This document shows positions 22,590 to 34,643 of a stretch of 64,000 nucleotides of DNA, piece by piece. Positions within the stretch are counted from its first letter, which is position 1. Each line of letters starts with the position of its first letter. Source of the DNA: Inonotus obliquus (Eukaryota; Basidiomycota; Agaricomycetes; Hymenochaetales; Hymenochaetaceae); assembly GCA_032164295.1 (NCBI GenBank), contig JAJHTX010000010.1, positions 1,736,001 to 1,800,000 of the forward strand, in the 5' to 3' direction. The notes beneath the pieces are model-generated. The model was not told where the DNA came from. It was given only the letters and a program-made list of their open reading frames with translations, and did not search any database. The translations under genes and the position numbers were made by a program.

Positions 22590-25500
22590 TCGTAATATTG
22601 GCACGCTTTATACTATCGGAAGCAAGAACATAGCAGGACATCAGAAAGGATAAACAAGAAATATTGGATGTCGCAGTAACTCGTAATTCTGCACACAAGT
22701 TAGTAAATTGAAAGCTGATGGAAAGTGCCAAGCTTACTATCAAGCATTGAGCACAACTCGTCTAGTAACAAGCACCGGTACCCACTCGACCTACTCCTCC
22801 TCGATCATTATAGTTGTCTCCACAAATACTCTTTGTGCTATTAAGCATAAAGATCGCAAAGTGTCGGGAAAGCAACTCACTGAATCGGGTTAGAGGAAGC
22901 GCAACAATACATAAAAGCCAGCCTGAGAAGTTCAGAAGTGTGGCAGAGCAGATGGTGAAGTCATGCACGAAATCGTGCAGGTGGTATTAAAACAAAGAAT
23001 TGCAGAAAAGGAACTCGAGCAGCGATAGATAAACAAACCATTCTTTATATGGTCATGCTCTAGAAGCAGAAATGAAGGTTCAAGAACCACCACTTGCACC
23101 ATTCATTTGGTCTTATCTGAGAAGCCATCCGATCCATCGCTCTGGAAAAACCAAAGACCACAGTCCAGATACCAAAAACCAAATAAGCCCAAATTAGGTA
23201 ATTGATTATATCATCTATTAGGTCATTCATCAAGTCATCAATTAGATCATCGATCAGGTCATCACCTTGAACCATATTCTGGACTCATCAATTGATTCAT
23301 TGATGGCACAGCATTGATCAAGTCATGCATTGATGCACATCATTCATCAAGTAATTCATTGATGCACTGAATGTGCGAGAATGTGGCCGGTATCAGAAGT
23401 ACCAGACGAGGGGGGTACGATTTAGGTGCATTGGGAGGGCCGGTACGTGGCGGTAAATGTGCGAGATCGCGTCCGGTACCGTAATACCGAGACGAGGGGT
23501 GTATGGTTTTAAGTGGGGGAGGGCTAATACGTGCCGGTACTTAACCAGTACGGTCACGGTACTTGTTGTCTATGAAATGGGGGAGTGAATGGATGGGCCA
23601 GAAGCAAAGAGTATGTGATTCTGGTATGAAAAGAACAGTTTAGAACGTGGGAAAAACTTCGGTACAGGTCGGTATGAGAGAGAACGTAGCAAAACAAGAG
23701 TCTAATACCATGGGAAAAACCTCGGTACAGGTCGGTACAGAAAGAAAGAGGTCGGTACGTGAAGGTATGTTGTCAAACAAGAAGATCAGTACAGAAACAA
23801 AAGGGTGACGTGCAGAATACAAAGGATAACAAAAGGTCAGTACCGTGGGAAAAACGTCGGTACACGTCGGTACTGCAAGAAAACAACTAGCACGGGGCAG
23901 TATAGCAAGAGACAGGATGGGGGAGACTGGTAGCTGAAGGTGTCGACTGTGCTGGGAAGTAAACCTGAGCCCTCGCACGGGAGGCTAACTCTGAAGGTTC
24001 ACTAGGGCAGAACTGGGATGGAACTTGAGACGAAGCTGAGATGAGACTAAGAAGGGGGTGAGGAAACCCGAGCCCTCACGCTAGAGGCTAGCTCCTAAGA
24101 TTACCTGGAGAGCTACTACGTACAGGAGGAGATATTTATACTACTGTACCGTAGTTAGCTCATAAATCCAAAAGGAGAAAGTAGAAAGGAAGATCAAAAC
24201 AAAGAAAAGTCTGAAGAAAAATGTAACAAGGAAAGTGAACATTGCAGCGCCATCAGGGGGACAACAAGAAAGGGTTAGGGAGGACAAGATACCAATGAAA
24301 ACGTAGCATATAGTACCCCTGGATGAAAAGTCCTCAGGACAAGAGATCTGCGCCCCTGCTGATTGATACCGACACGTTTCTGGTGGTACCGGACCTGAAA
24401 ACCTTAACAGATACTGACCCTGAGCTTTCCCAAAGAACCGGCATGCATAGTCCAACCATCAAGAATGAATACCAGAGAGGAAGACGTCTGATCCATGTTA
24501 AGAGAGCATGTTGAATTGTCAAATTGTCTCGGTACCGGGTTTCTCAGCACTCGGTACTCTCGGTATTCTCGGTACCGGGTTTCTTGGCGCTCGGTACCGG
24601 TGCTCTCGGCATTCGGTATCTTGAGAAATGGGACCGACGGTTTCTCTAGGTGTGCTGGTGGATACTGGAAGGTGTAGATGGGACTGTACCATAGCATGGG
24701 GTAAGCGTAGAATGGGATACCGGGCTTGATACCAAGCTCAGCTGCACGTAGTTCTCTTCAGCGGTACTAAGTCGTACAGTCACAGACAGGTCGTCAAGAG
24801 AGATTAGTAGGGCCTGGCAAGATAGAGTAATACAGGGAGACTCTAGATGACAACTCAAGAGGGGGTAATGGCGGGCGGCAGTTGATACCAAGATGAATCT
24901 GTTGATACCGAGTCGTTTGTCGTTCGGTATCGAGATAGCAAGAACGAAGCAGAGGAGGAGACAAGGCAGAGGAAGAGTTCTTGATGAGACTAGTTGCGAG
25001 ACAAAGGGTGAGAGCAGCTGGGACGATGTCGACGACTACCGGTATCGATACTGGCAACTACGAGGCGAGACTGGCAAATGGGGACTTGAACGAGATGAGC
25101 AAAACCTGGATCTTCACTCTGGAAGTTCCTCTCAGATTAGCTGGTTTGCTATGGTAGAACATGCAGACTATAAATACCATAATACCGTAGCTATTCAAGA
25201 TACCAAATGGGGAGTTTTTACAAGTCAAATCATACCACAATCCGGTACAAGAAGGGGAACATAAGGTCGAAATGAATGTAAAAATATAATCAGGGGAAAC
25301 ATAAGATGATGAATGAATAAGAAGTTTTATCAGGGGGTAGCTAAGAATAGGGTGGGATGAGACAAGAACCTAATGAAAACTTACGACGAGTGATACCGAG
25401 GTAGGGTGGCGGTACCAACGTCGACCAGTGCTAAAGTAAGGACGTGTCTCAAGCTACCGCATGGGCACTCCTGACGATGGCCCTGTCGTCTTCTTCTCCG

Positions 25501-27180
25501 GAGAAGCGCGTCATCCAGATTTACCTTTGTTCCGGTATCATGATCCGTGCGGCGTCAGTCTGGGCGTCTACCAAGCGATCGGACGGCGCACTCCAATGTT
25601 GACATGTCGGTACAACCTAACCTTGGCATTGGAGTACTTTATTGCTCGGTACCAATCAGTACGCTGGGATCATCCCTGGGCATCAATGAGATCGCTTGTG
25701 CCCTCGATATCAATTGATATGCATTGCCTGACTCGACTGGGCATGGCTTGGCTTCGCCTCCGAGTTGGATCGATGGTCTCCTCCAAGATCGAAGCAGCGT
25801 ACGGTGGACCTGATTCATTTCCCAACCTTTCTCTCGATGTAGATCTCCAAGGGCGCTGTCTTGACCTAGCACACATCACGAACTTCAGTACCGGAGTGGA
25901 CCATCGGTATCAACACCAGTATTGTCAGCATTGATGCATGGTGGTTCAGAAGGGCATATCGTTGGACTTGGAGCTTCGACAATGATCCAACTCTTCGCAG
26001 CAACATATGGCAGACCGCTCGTAGCTTGTGAGCCTTCCTCTTGGTATGGGCCGTCGAGGGCGTAGTATTGACTAAATGTGGACTATTAAGCATCTGTATT
26101 AGGATGGGTGGACGGTACAGTATTATCACCGGTATTGAAGCCTGGAGGTTCGGTACTGTGATGGAAGACGGACATAAGAATTGGTGATTCGGTATTGGTG
26201 CAGAAGTCTGGCTAAACACATGCAGGACCAGTTCTCAATTGTTGAATCACAGAAGCCTCGTACTTCATCCAAACTACAGGCATAGATAGGACAGCAGAAG
26301 TACTGTGGTCTGAAGAGAAGTAAGAGCGGTAGAATTGCAGAAGTATTGTTAATTGGAAGAAGCGGTAGAATCGCAGAATTAAGCCCATATCGATCGTAGC
26401 CTCCGGTATTACCCTTTAGTACATCATTCATCAAATAACTCATTGATGCATTGATACATATCACTTGATTTGGAGTATTTGATGCATAGCTTTGGAAGGA
26501 GACATCAAATTTTGATGATGTGGTTGATGCAGATCTATTTTTAGCTTATGCTGTAGATTATGTAAATTGGTCTTGGAATTAGTATTTAAGGACCAGCATG
26601 TAGCCCCCCCCCCAGAGGAGCATAGAACTAACTCACCAGAGAATAACTCACAAGCACAAGTTTTCCCCCAGGACAAGACTAGCTCACATCACTCTGTGAC
26701 CCCTTGTCACACTATTTGCAAGTCAAGTCAAGGTTTCGTTGCATACAGTTGACCACAGCTCAAGACTGGGTAACTGCATTGCTCAAGGACTAGTTTGGTA
26801 CTAGTCAAAGGTATTGTATTGCCTCTGTTCCAATTAGACATTGGTGATAAAACCCCTCTCAAAGTTAATATCTGATATCTCGAGACTTTGAGTGTGTGTG
26901 TCCCTCTAGACATTGTCATCTATTCTGCATAGCTTGTCATTACCTACCTCGGTGTGGACAATTTAATTGCTCCTCACCCACTATGACCTATCACTCACTT
27001 TCAAGAAAATTAGATAAAGACTCATCTCTCTCTCACTCTACATCTCTACTCGAACTCGAGTCCCTCAACCCTTCAACTACAACAAGTTGCCCATAGCTTC
27101 AACAAATAACTGGGAAGACTACCCGCCTAGATAATTAGACCGGTTGACTCAGTGGGAGTGTACTTGGTTATTCAACAGCC
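22590..27180. mobile_element. Block inserted inside the Tnp2 relic
   Basis: About 4.6 kb separating the two halves of the transposase. It contains GGTAC-rich repeat copy 2, ATTGATGCATTGAT/TCATCAAGTCAT-type repeats at 23190-23370 and again at 26415-26480, and a 10-C run at 26604-26613. A 157-aa open frame (25461-25934) resembles nothing I know. The paired GATGCATTGAT tracts could mark the ends of one inserted element of about 3.2 kb. Exact termini and class are not determined. Confidence 0.45.
23455..24765. repeat. GGTAC-rich dispersed repeat, copy 2
   Basis: Direct-orientation partner of 17645-18945, with the same order of blocks: TTAAGTGGGGGAGGGCTAAT, three GTGGGAAAAAC..CGGTAC subrepeats at 23647, 23711 and 23847, GAGGAGATATTTATACTACT, and CGGTACCGGGTTTCT pairs. 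GGTAC words continue beyond it to about 26160, so the full element may be longer on this side. Confidence 0.75.
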
Positions 27181-27189
27181 AATACCATC

Positions 27190-28640
27190 CCAGCACGACA
27201 ACATGCTCAATTGAAAGCTTCAATCCAAGTGATGCTCATGCACTCTAGACTAGCTTTGTGTTTTGTCTATCTGCTGCTCTCAATCTTTGCTTTCACATTA
27301 CTCATCAGGCAATCAGTCTTATGCTCACAGTCTTTGCGGCTGTATTACAAAGTCTGGGGGTCTTCTCAACATCCATCAAGTCTAGTACAACTCTACGATC
27401 TGCATTCAGACAGTTGGATCTCAATGATCGATTCAAAATTTCTCCTATGTGCCCGGTCTGCCGCCATATATACCCCACCGAGACTGATCAAAACTCAAAT
27501 TGTACTACTTGCGATCTGGCTCTCTTCAAGAGCAAAATCTCTTTTAGAGGCAATTTTGATAGATCAATGGAGCTTGATGAGCTTCAGACCTGGGAGCCTG
27601 TCCTTAAGTATCCCCATCAATCTCTTTCAACTCAAATAATATCTCTACTCGCTCAGGATGGAATGGAACATGAACTAGACAGTTGGAAAACAAGACAAGT
27701 ATGTCCTGGAGTGTTGGGAGATATCTCAGATGGATTGGTATGGAAAAGACTCAGAGCACATGATGGGACTAAGTTCTTCAACCCGGATACAGACGAGCTG
27801 CATATTGCACTTATTCTTCTATTTGATGAGTGAGTGTAATCCTTGAACTGTCATTTGCACTGTATTCATGTTTTATGTTCATAGATTCGGTGGTGAAAGC
27901 AGCAAGAATGGCCCAACATACAGTTCCGGGGTACTATCTCATTGTATCACTAACCTTCCGATGCACATGAAGTAAGTAGTTCTTTTGTTTTTTAATAATG
28001 CTATGCACTGATCATGAATAAAAAGGTACCAGCCCCAAAACCTTCTATTAAGCGGTATCGTGCCTGGTCCTCACGAAGCTACCTGTGACCAGCTTCAGCA
28101 CACACTTCAAGTTGACACAGACGAGAAACTGAGACTATACAAGGATGGATTCGTTGTTCCAACTCTGTCACATCCTAAAGGTATGTTCACTCTTTATGTA
28201 AGTTTTGATATTGTTTACTGTACTCCGGTGTGTGTAGGCAACCGTAACATGTAACATGGGGTCGGTTGCATCACTTCAGTAATGTGTAACACAATTGCGG
28301 TTGCATGAGCTCCGAGCCTTAAATATTATTTTGTGTGTGGCCTATCTGCCCAGTACACACAAAAGCCACAAGATAATATCCTTTGGTTGCTTGTTCAGTG
28401 GCCTGTAATGCATAACACCCGTGGGGTTGCATCAATTTGAAGCGACACAAATGTAACACTTCCCACATAGGTTGCCTACTTACACCGGAGTACAGTATTC
28501 ATTTTTTAAGATTGTAGATGCAGAGTGGTCTGCATAATGAAATGCTGTGATTACCCAGCTCTATGCCATGTAGATGGGCATGTGAATCATGCTCACAAGC
28601 TCCGTTTCTGTACAAGATGCAAGGCTAAACTGTAAGAACA
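27190..28640 (+). pseudogene. Tnp2-type transposase relic, 3' part
   Basis: Coding-like sequence with the Tnp2 family signature in order: MCPVCRHIYP..CTTCDLALF zinc motif (27446-27530), EPVLKYPHQSLSTQIISLLA, GVLGDISDGLVWKRLRAHDG with FFNPDTDELHIALIL, then after an intron YSSGVLSHCITNLPMHMK, and after another YQPQNLLLSGIVPGPHEATC. A MITE then interrupts it, after which RVVCIMKCCDYPALCHVDGH and HKLRFCTRCKAKL continue to about 28636. Everything downstream, including the rest of the catalytic domain, is missing. Together with 21685-22585 it is one disrupted CACTA-like element. Confidence 0.75.
28216..28497. mobile_element. MITE with TA target duplication (Tc1/mariner-like)
   Basis: 282 bp bounded by 28-bp inverted repeats (TACTGTACTCCGGTGT..TAGGCAACC at the left, its complement at the right, two mismatches). 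If the termini are CTGTACTCC..GGAGTACAG, a TA dinucleotide flanks both sides, the Tc1/mariner target preference. No coding capacity. It splits the Tnp2 relic. Confidence 0.75.
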
Positions 28641-28689
28641 CTTTTCCTTTTTTGTCTTTTCTTATTTCATATTCTCTTATATTACTAAT

Positions 28690-30338
28690 TTCCTTTCATT
28701 ACTAATACCTTATGACTCCCTCCGCCCCATCCTGATACATTACTAATTCTGCATTACTAATTCCACCCCAACCCCGATGACGCTTACTCACGCTTACTCA
28801 TTCTTGCTGACTCATCAGGCCCCATTGCTTGTTTGTTTATATTGTTATACTGCTGCGCAGCACCTTCTTAGAGTAATACCTTCCCACAATCCAGGTGTAT
28901 ATAAGTAGATAGATCTTGTCTCGTCTTCCCCACTCGACTCTTCTACTTACCACTACAACGTTGTAGGTATTCCTCTCTTGTACTTACTTAGTTTATTCAA
29001 TCTACTTACCACCACAATATCTTAGTCGTATACTGTTCCTAGACATGTGCATTACTCAAGGCTTATCACCTTAGACGTATGTCACTGACAACTGTGTACT
29101 CTCCCCCAAGACGCAGTAGAGGTTGTCACTAGACGACCTTCATGAGAACAGGCCTCAAGCGTGCACCGCCACCTTGTCCGTCCTAACATAAGAGTTGAGT
29201 CTCCCCTCAGGACTGACGTCTGACCTGTCATCAACGTCTCTCCTTTGCGAGCGCCCCAGTAGGACAATATTGCATCAACCCGGGTTTACCCGAGCACAAC
29301 AGAAAAACCCTCAACCCTGCCCAGTGACGTTGATCAACGTTACCATGTATTGAACTCATACAAACACCAACCCTTACTAGTCATCCTGGCTCCTAGTTGT
29401 CATCAACGACTGTACCGTAAGCCCAAGTCCTACGTTATCAAGTTCAACTCTCTCGACTACAATCCGAATGATCTCATCGGTAGAGAGAATGCAAGTGGGC
29501 GTTATCACCTCATCAAGCTTAGGTACCATCCTCAGCAACCAGTAGTTGTTGTAAAGAAAGAAGAGGTTGAAGTGAAAATCGAGGAAGCCGACGTCAAAGT
29601 CAAAGTAAAGGAGGAAGACCCTTCTAGTTGGCAAAAGTCAATTGTACGTTGGTAAACACTGGCGTTAACAATAACGTTGCATTTTAGAGGCAACCGTATC
29701 TGGACGAAGCGGACAGACGAAGTATACTGCAGTCAGCGTATCTCGTTTGTCATCCCCCTCTGGATTTTTAAATTCACTCTCTCCTTCAACGACACAATCC
29801 CTGCTCGTCGACAACAACAACAAACTCATCCCCTCCCTGTCAGGCCACCACAATAGATACCATATCAGAACGTGCATGTCAGCGTCTTGGTCAGCTTAGA
29901 CAAGGGAGATACAGTGCAAGTCATCAAGGTTTCTTCTACATGACAAATACTGGAACCGATCAACGTATACTTTGGGATCAAGGGAAGGACAACTGGGTAC
30001 ATGTACCAGTTAACGTCCCGGCCCTGATATCATCGTTCACTCCCACATTGTCGACAGCCGCAAGATTCTCAGCCTGTGAAGAACCTGAGACACCATTGGT
30101 AGGAGCATTCAATCCTCCTCAAGGGATCATATCTAGACCACTGTCGACACAAGAACCGGTTCAACCCTCAGTTGAAGAAAACCCTATTGACATTGAACCC
30201 CCTGAAGACAAAATGTCGCACCTCACGGCAGACATAATAGCAGCCATTGTCGCCCAAGCTCTGGCACAAGCAGGAGTAGGACAGACGAGAACACTGACAA
30301 ATGCACCAGATTGTGATATGCGAGCAAATGCTTTGTAG
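28690..30338 (+). mobile_element. Probable LTR plus gag-like fragment
   Basis: 28690-29275 resembles a fungal LTR: ACTAATTC-type repeats, a GTGTATATAAGTAG TATA region at 28894 and pyrimidine-rich downstream sequence. It is followed by open frames at 29350-29655 (Lys/Glu-rich KEEVEVKIEEADVKVKVKEE stretch) and 29940-30338 (acidic, ends with IAAIVAQALAQAG). These fit the start of a retroelement gag. No protease, reverse transcriptase or second LTR is present, so it would be a truncated copy. The class cannot be told and the call is tentative. Confidence 0.35.
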
Positions 30339-30339
30339 T

Positions 30340-30866
30340 ACCAGGTAGTAACTTGACGGATGGGGTGTACAAGGACAGTAAGTTACTACATATTAACCCT
30401 GGCATGGAAGTCTACTGATGAGGTTGCGATAAACTGCATGTCCTCTCCATGTGAATGAAATTTGCTCAGAATATCAAATGATCATTGCCTTGTGCATACA
30501 AATACAAACTGAACTGAAAGATTGTAAACCGATTTACAAATCACAAGAAGATTTGGTATACCAAGACTTTCAGAAGGGTCTATGTAAGAAGTACAGGTAT
30601 CTGTATGGTAAACCAAGCATATGAATGAGACGAACGAGTTGTATTGTTGAGATGAGGATGTGTGAGAAATTGAGAATGAACCAAAACAGAGAGGAACTGT
30701 GAGGACGGGAACAGTGGAGGAGGAATGTGATCGATTCAAAGGAGTCGATACTGCTGTGCCCCTGGGCGCCTAATCGTACTTGAATCCAAGTAACCGGATA
30801 GGATTTCGCGCCCATGCAAGTCAGATCAGGAAGGAGAGACGAGATCACAGTTCCGGGATTCGGAAA
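30340..30866. other. Left edge of unit B (3' side of small gene B)
   Basis: Homology to units C and D begins near 30340-30400 (AAGTCTACTGATGAGGTTGC, GTGAATG.AATT..CTCAGAATA) just where the gag-like fragment ends. It includes the small-gene 3' UTR with GATCGATTCAAAGGAGTC. No gene. Confidence 0.5.
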
Positions 30867-31565
30867 TTAGAAATGCTTGGTGAACCAACCAAAAGCACCC
30901 ATGCCTCGCTTCACTGAAGGTGAAGACGGCGGAGGCAGGAGTTGTTCAGCATCGGAATGAAGTGTGGATTGTGGTGATTTATCCGAATCTCTATATCCGC
31001 CATACTCGTTGCGATCCATAGAAGAGGAATAGACCAAGATCGAGCTACTCCCATACTTCGGTGGTGGCGTGTCATTGTCGCCACCCGTAGTCGCTTTCCC
31101 TATGAGTTGGGCTTCCGATTTCGCTGCGAGTGAGTCAATGGTGTTGGCGGATCCGGGAAGGATAGCGAGGTCGATTATTTCGTATGTGGCTAGGGACTCC
31201 ATTACGCGTGGCCATGCCATTGGAGCGATCCGAGCTTTCTGTAGTGAACCGTTTACGCGGACGTTTACGAAGAATGCGATTCGGGAGTTGGGGAAAGTGG
31301 TTAGTGTTGGGAAAGCGGAACGTGCATATTCGAGTGCTTGCTGGATTTTCATCAGTGAGGAGGGAATGGGCATAGACATTTATTGTCTCACATCGTAATC
31401 CTTTGCAGGTTTGACGTAAACCATCTCATCATCCATACGATAGGTCACCAACTCAGCAGGCGCTTTCTTCTGCTGCGGTGATTTTGGTTGTGGTGGATTC
31501 TGCTGAGGCGACGACCGGCCACGGGCATAAGTAGATGGAAAGCGCCTCACAGACATTGCCGACAT
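30867..31565 (-). CDS. NLR-linked small protein, copy B
   Basis: Same family and exon structure as copy A: exons 31565-31392 and 31340-30867, phase-0 intron, 215 aa. The core is almost identical to A (AELVTYRMDDEMVYVKPAKDY, ALEYARSAFPTLTTFPNSR, MAWPRVMESLATYEIIDLAI). Differences concentrate in the Gln/Pro-rich N-terminus and the C-terminal 90 residues. It ends in FGWFTKHF. It lies upstream of NLR2 in divergent orientation, 3.1 kb between start codons. Reading frame intact. Function unknown. Confidence 0.75.
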
Positions 31566-34500
31566 TGTAATGTAACTTTATCAAGTTTAAGGTGCTTTGT
31601 TGAATAGAGGCCTAGGGAGGTAGCTGGAGCAAAGGGAGTGCGAGGTAAAAGCCACGCCGGATTAACCAGGCTGATTTTATAGAGTTTGCCACTGGTTGAA
31701 GATGAGTTTGAAAGGCTGTGGCAGCCATCGATAAGGCGAGTTGGGTTGGCTGGTAAACTGATGCTGCATGTGTAGAGAATCAAGAAACAGAGTACATAAC
31801 AGTACACAGCCGAAAAAAGGATATCCCACAACGGTGCAGCCACACGGCACATGTGTTACGTTACGCCGATGTCGCATGCCGATCTCTTATTTCGGAGAGG
31901 AAATTTCGGGGACTTTGGTCTTTCGCCGGTAACAAATTCCAATAAAGTGGTTGGGGTACACCAGGGTGGTCAGCTTGGACCAGATGCTGCAGGAGTGTCG
32001 GCGTAGTCGAGATTAATGGATTGCGGTGTGTTTCTCCGGCAGGAACAGATTCCGCCGCTTGACTTGGGTCATCAACCGAAAGAGGTGGTAGTTTGCTGGG
32101 TATGTGAAAGTTTTGATGGCGCATCAACGGGTGAGCCAGATACGCGTAGACCGTCATCTAGGTGCCACAGCAGAGAAGTGTAAACACGTGTATTCCTGTG
32201 CTACAAATGCGTCCGCGGAATAATGGTGATTTCACCATGAAGACGCTCAGCAATCAGTTAGACGGAACTCAACCTAAAGTACCAGTATCGCAGAAGATCA
32301 GCTGAGCAGGAAGATTAGAGGCAGCTCACTTAATGGTATCAATCTACAGCGCCCACGAGTACAGAGACACCATCAGTCACTTTGTTCGCTAAGGGCACCC
32401 TAGATATCAGTTATCACAGCCAAACGACAGATGCTTAGGAAACGTGAAACTGATGATACAGAAGAACCATTCCTGAATAAACTTGAAAACGTGTAAACCA
32501 CGACCCAGTTCCGTGGTCCTCAACATGCCATCCGAAATGCAGAGATATGGTATTCATCTCTTTAGCACATACCACGATGAAAGGCCCTATACGCAAGTTC
32601 TCTATCGAGCTCTTGAACCAAGGTCGTAAGAAATCCATCGACAACTCCAGTTCAGCCTCTCCGGAACGGCTTAATCAAAGTCGAGAAAAAAGTCAGGAAT
32701 GTGAACGAGAATTGATCACCGCCACTGTAGCTCGCCTCGAGTACAACAAGAACGACGACCATTGGAAAGCGTTTACTCGGGAACGATATGAACCAGTGAG
32801 TGTCGGAGGAACCAATGAGTGTCGGAAATGATTTCACCGTCATCGTCATCGTCGCATTCGTGGACTAATATCGTTTCGACTGGCTGAGCAACTACGCCAT
32901 GGTCTTGGAATGGTTCACAGTAGCAACGAGGAGACGTATAGCTCGATGCTCGATGGTGTCATTACAATGCCAGAGCTGGCAGCATATGCTGCAGTTTTGG
33001 CACGCGAGCAATCCAAAGTCGAAGGAGAAAAGACAGTGAGAAGATGATAACAGGGACAGCGCACCGGTTTACGTTGTCTTTCTCTGGTGACCCTCTTACG
33101 GGCTCCGACTTTGACTGCCTTTCCTCCAAATTTAGCGATTGTCTTCTCGAACATGATTGAAATGCGACGAAGGTGAAGCGAATGTGCCGGTGAGTGATGG
33201 TGAGTAGGACTAATGAGGCGAATATTGCTTGCCACAAAGAAGACAACATGTGCCCTGGCGCACTATGGAGGCAAACATCGACGGGAACTCTTATTCACTC
33301 AGGATGAAATGAGATGCTGCAAGACACCGGTGTCCATGAAGTTACTTATTTGGAGACTTTTTTGAGAGCGAGAGAATACAGGAAAATACCGGTCCTTTAA
33401 ACAGTACCGTTCCTTTGAACACCATGGCTTTTCTCACTCAATTCTTCACTTATCATCTCATAAACATGCATGAACCAAAGGATAGTATGTATCACTGAGT
33501 CTGCAAATTTACAAGAAATTTGAGCAAGCTGTTGAGTCTAGAAAAATTATACAGTGCTGATATTTGGTGAAATTCACAGACCTGAGTCGAAACCAATTCC
33601 TCCTGCAATTCCCCCTGTTATTTAACTGTATAGATAACCTGATAATCTAAAAGTATGCTACATAGTCTACTTTCACTCCAAGTTTCAGGGAGAAACTGCT
33701 GCTCAATCAATTAATATTGTAAGAAAATCTCAAGAGTGTGATAGTCAAAATGATCGGCGTGCTGACAAAATAAGATATCTCGGCAATTCATTACAACCGG
33801 AGTGTAATTGATATTGGCGTGACATTACGTCACAAGGTGTTCAAAGGAGTCGTTTTCCGTGACAGGGGCCCTTGTTTCTTTCCAGGTCCATATCTATTTT
33901 TCCAGCACACCTTCCGGCTTGGAAAAAAATCAGCATGTGTCTCCTATAGTATACTCCATGAAAATGTATTTTAATTTCTGAAAAGTTGTGTGTGGAAAGA
34001 CCTGGGGGCAAGTTTGTAATTGGTGTTTAAAGGAACGGTATTTTCCTGTAGCGCGTGGGAAAGCGCGACCGGTGCCTCTTTTCAAGACTTTTGTTCCTTC
34101 CACCAACTTTCGTTGGACTGAAATCATCCTGAATCTACTCAGACTTTACCTTGCCACTCGAATACGACGTGCTGCTTCAACATGCCTGTGCATCAATCCA
34201 TTCTGGAATCGAAGGCAGAAAGCGGCGCATCAGTCACTGGGTCAATGTTGGGTTTGTTTGCTGTGCTGTTATGCGACAGCACTGTTCATTATTCTATATT
34301 TGTGGCCATCGATATCGGCCTCTTTCCTTGTGGGATGCTCTGTTGTCCTTATCGATGGCCGAATTGTAATAGAAATCTGTACTCTCGGATGAATCCATAA
34401 GCAATCATTTCATGACCTGTTCATCGGATTGAACTGGGATCAAAATTGATTTGATGGCGTCCCATGGGACGGTCTGGGCGGACTTGGATCGCGTCCCATG

Positions 34501-34587
34501 GGATTTTGATCCCTGTTCCCCCGGTGCATTGGTTCATCGGGCCTGTTTCTACTTTTACACCACTTCTCAGATAAAGGACCTCCACAA
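31566..34587. other. Unit B spacer and NLR2 promoter region
   Basis: Left part (to about 33250) is shared with unit A. The right part (34130-34587: CCACTCGAA.ACGACGTGC, CATGCCTGTGCATCAATCC, GGGATGCTCTG.TGTCCTTATCGATGGC) is shared with units C and D. 33350-34100 is AT-rich and unique to this unit. Frames of about 72 codons recur at 34151, 43782 and 53298 but begin with TTG and are not considered genes. Confidence 0.5.
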
Positions 34588-34597
34588 ATATATAAGG
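34588..34597 (+). promoter_or_regulatory. TATA box of NLR2
   Basis: ATATATAAGG about 50 bp before the ATG at 34644, at the same relative position as in the other three NLR genes. Confidence 0.6.
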
Positions 34598-34643
34598 ATG
34601 GAGAGGGCGTAGGGCACGGGGGCTCTCTTCCTTCCTGACCACC

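Noticed and set aside
23190..23380. ATTGATGCATTGAT/TCATCAAGTCAT tract as a CRISPR-like array
   Set aside because: Units are short, irregular and without unique spacers, and the DNA is eukaryotic; it is a simple degenerate repeat.
25461..25934. 157-aa open frame inside the GGTAC-repeat block
   Set aside because: No recognisable motif; lies in repetitive DNA with no conserved counterpart in repeat copy 1.
34151..34369. 72-codon frame repeated at 43782 and 53298 (LQHACASI..LSLSMA) as a possible conserved microprotein or uORF
   Set aside because: It begins with TTG, not ATG, lies in a recently duplicated spacer where any frame would be kept, and is absent upstream of NLR1.
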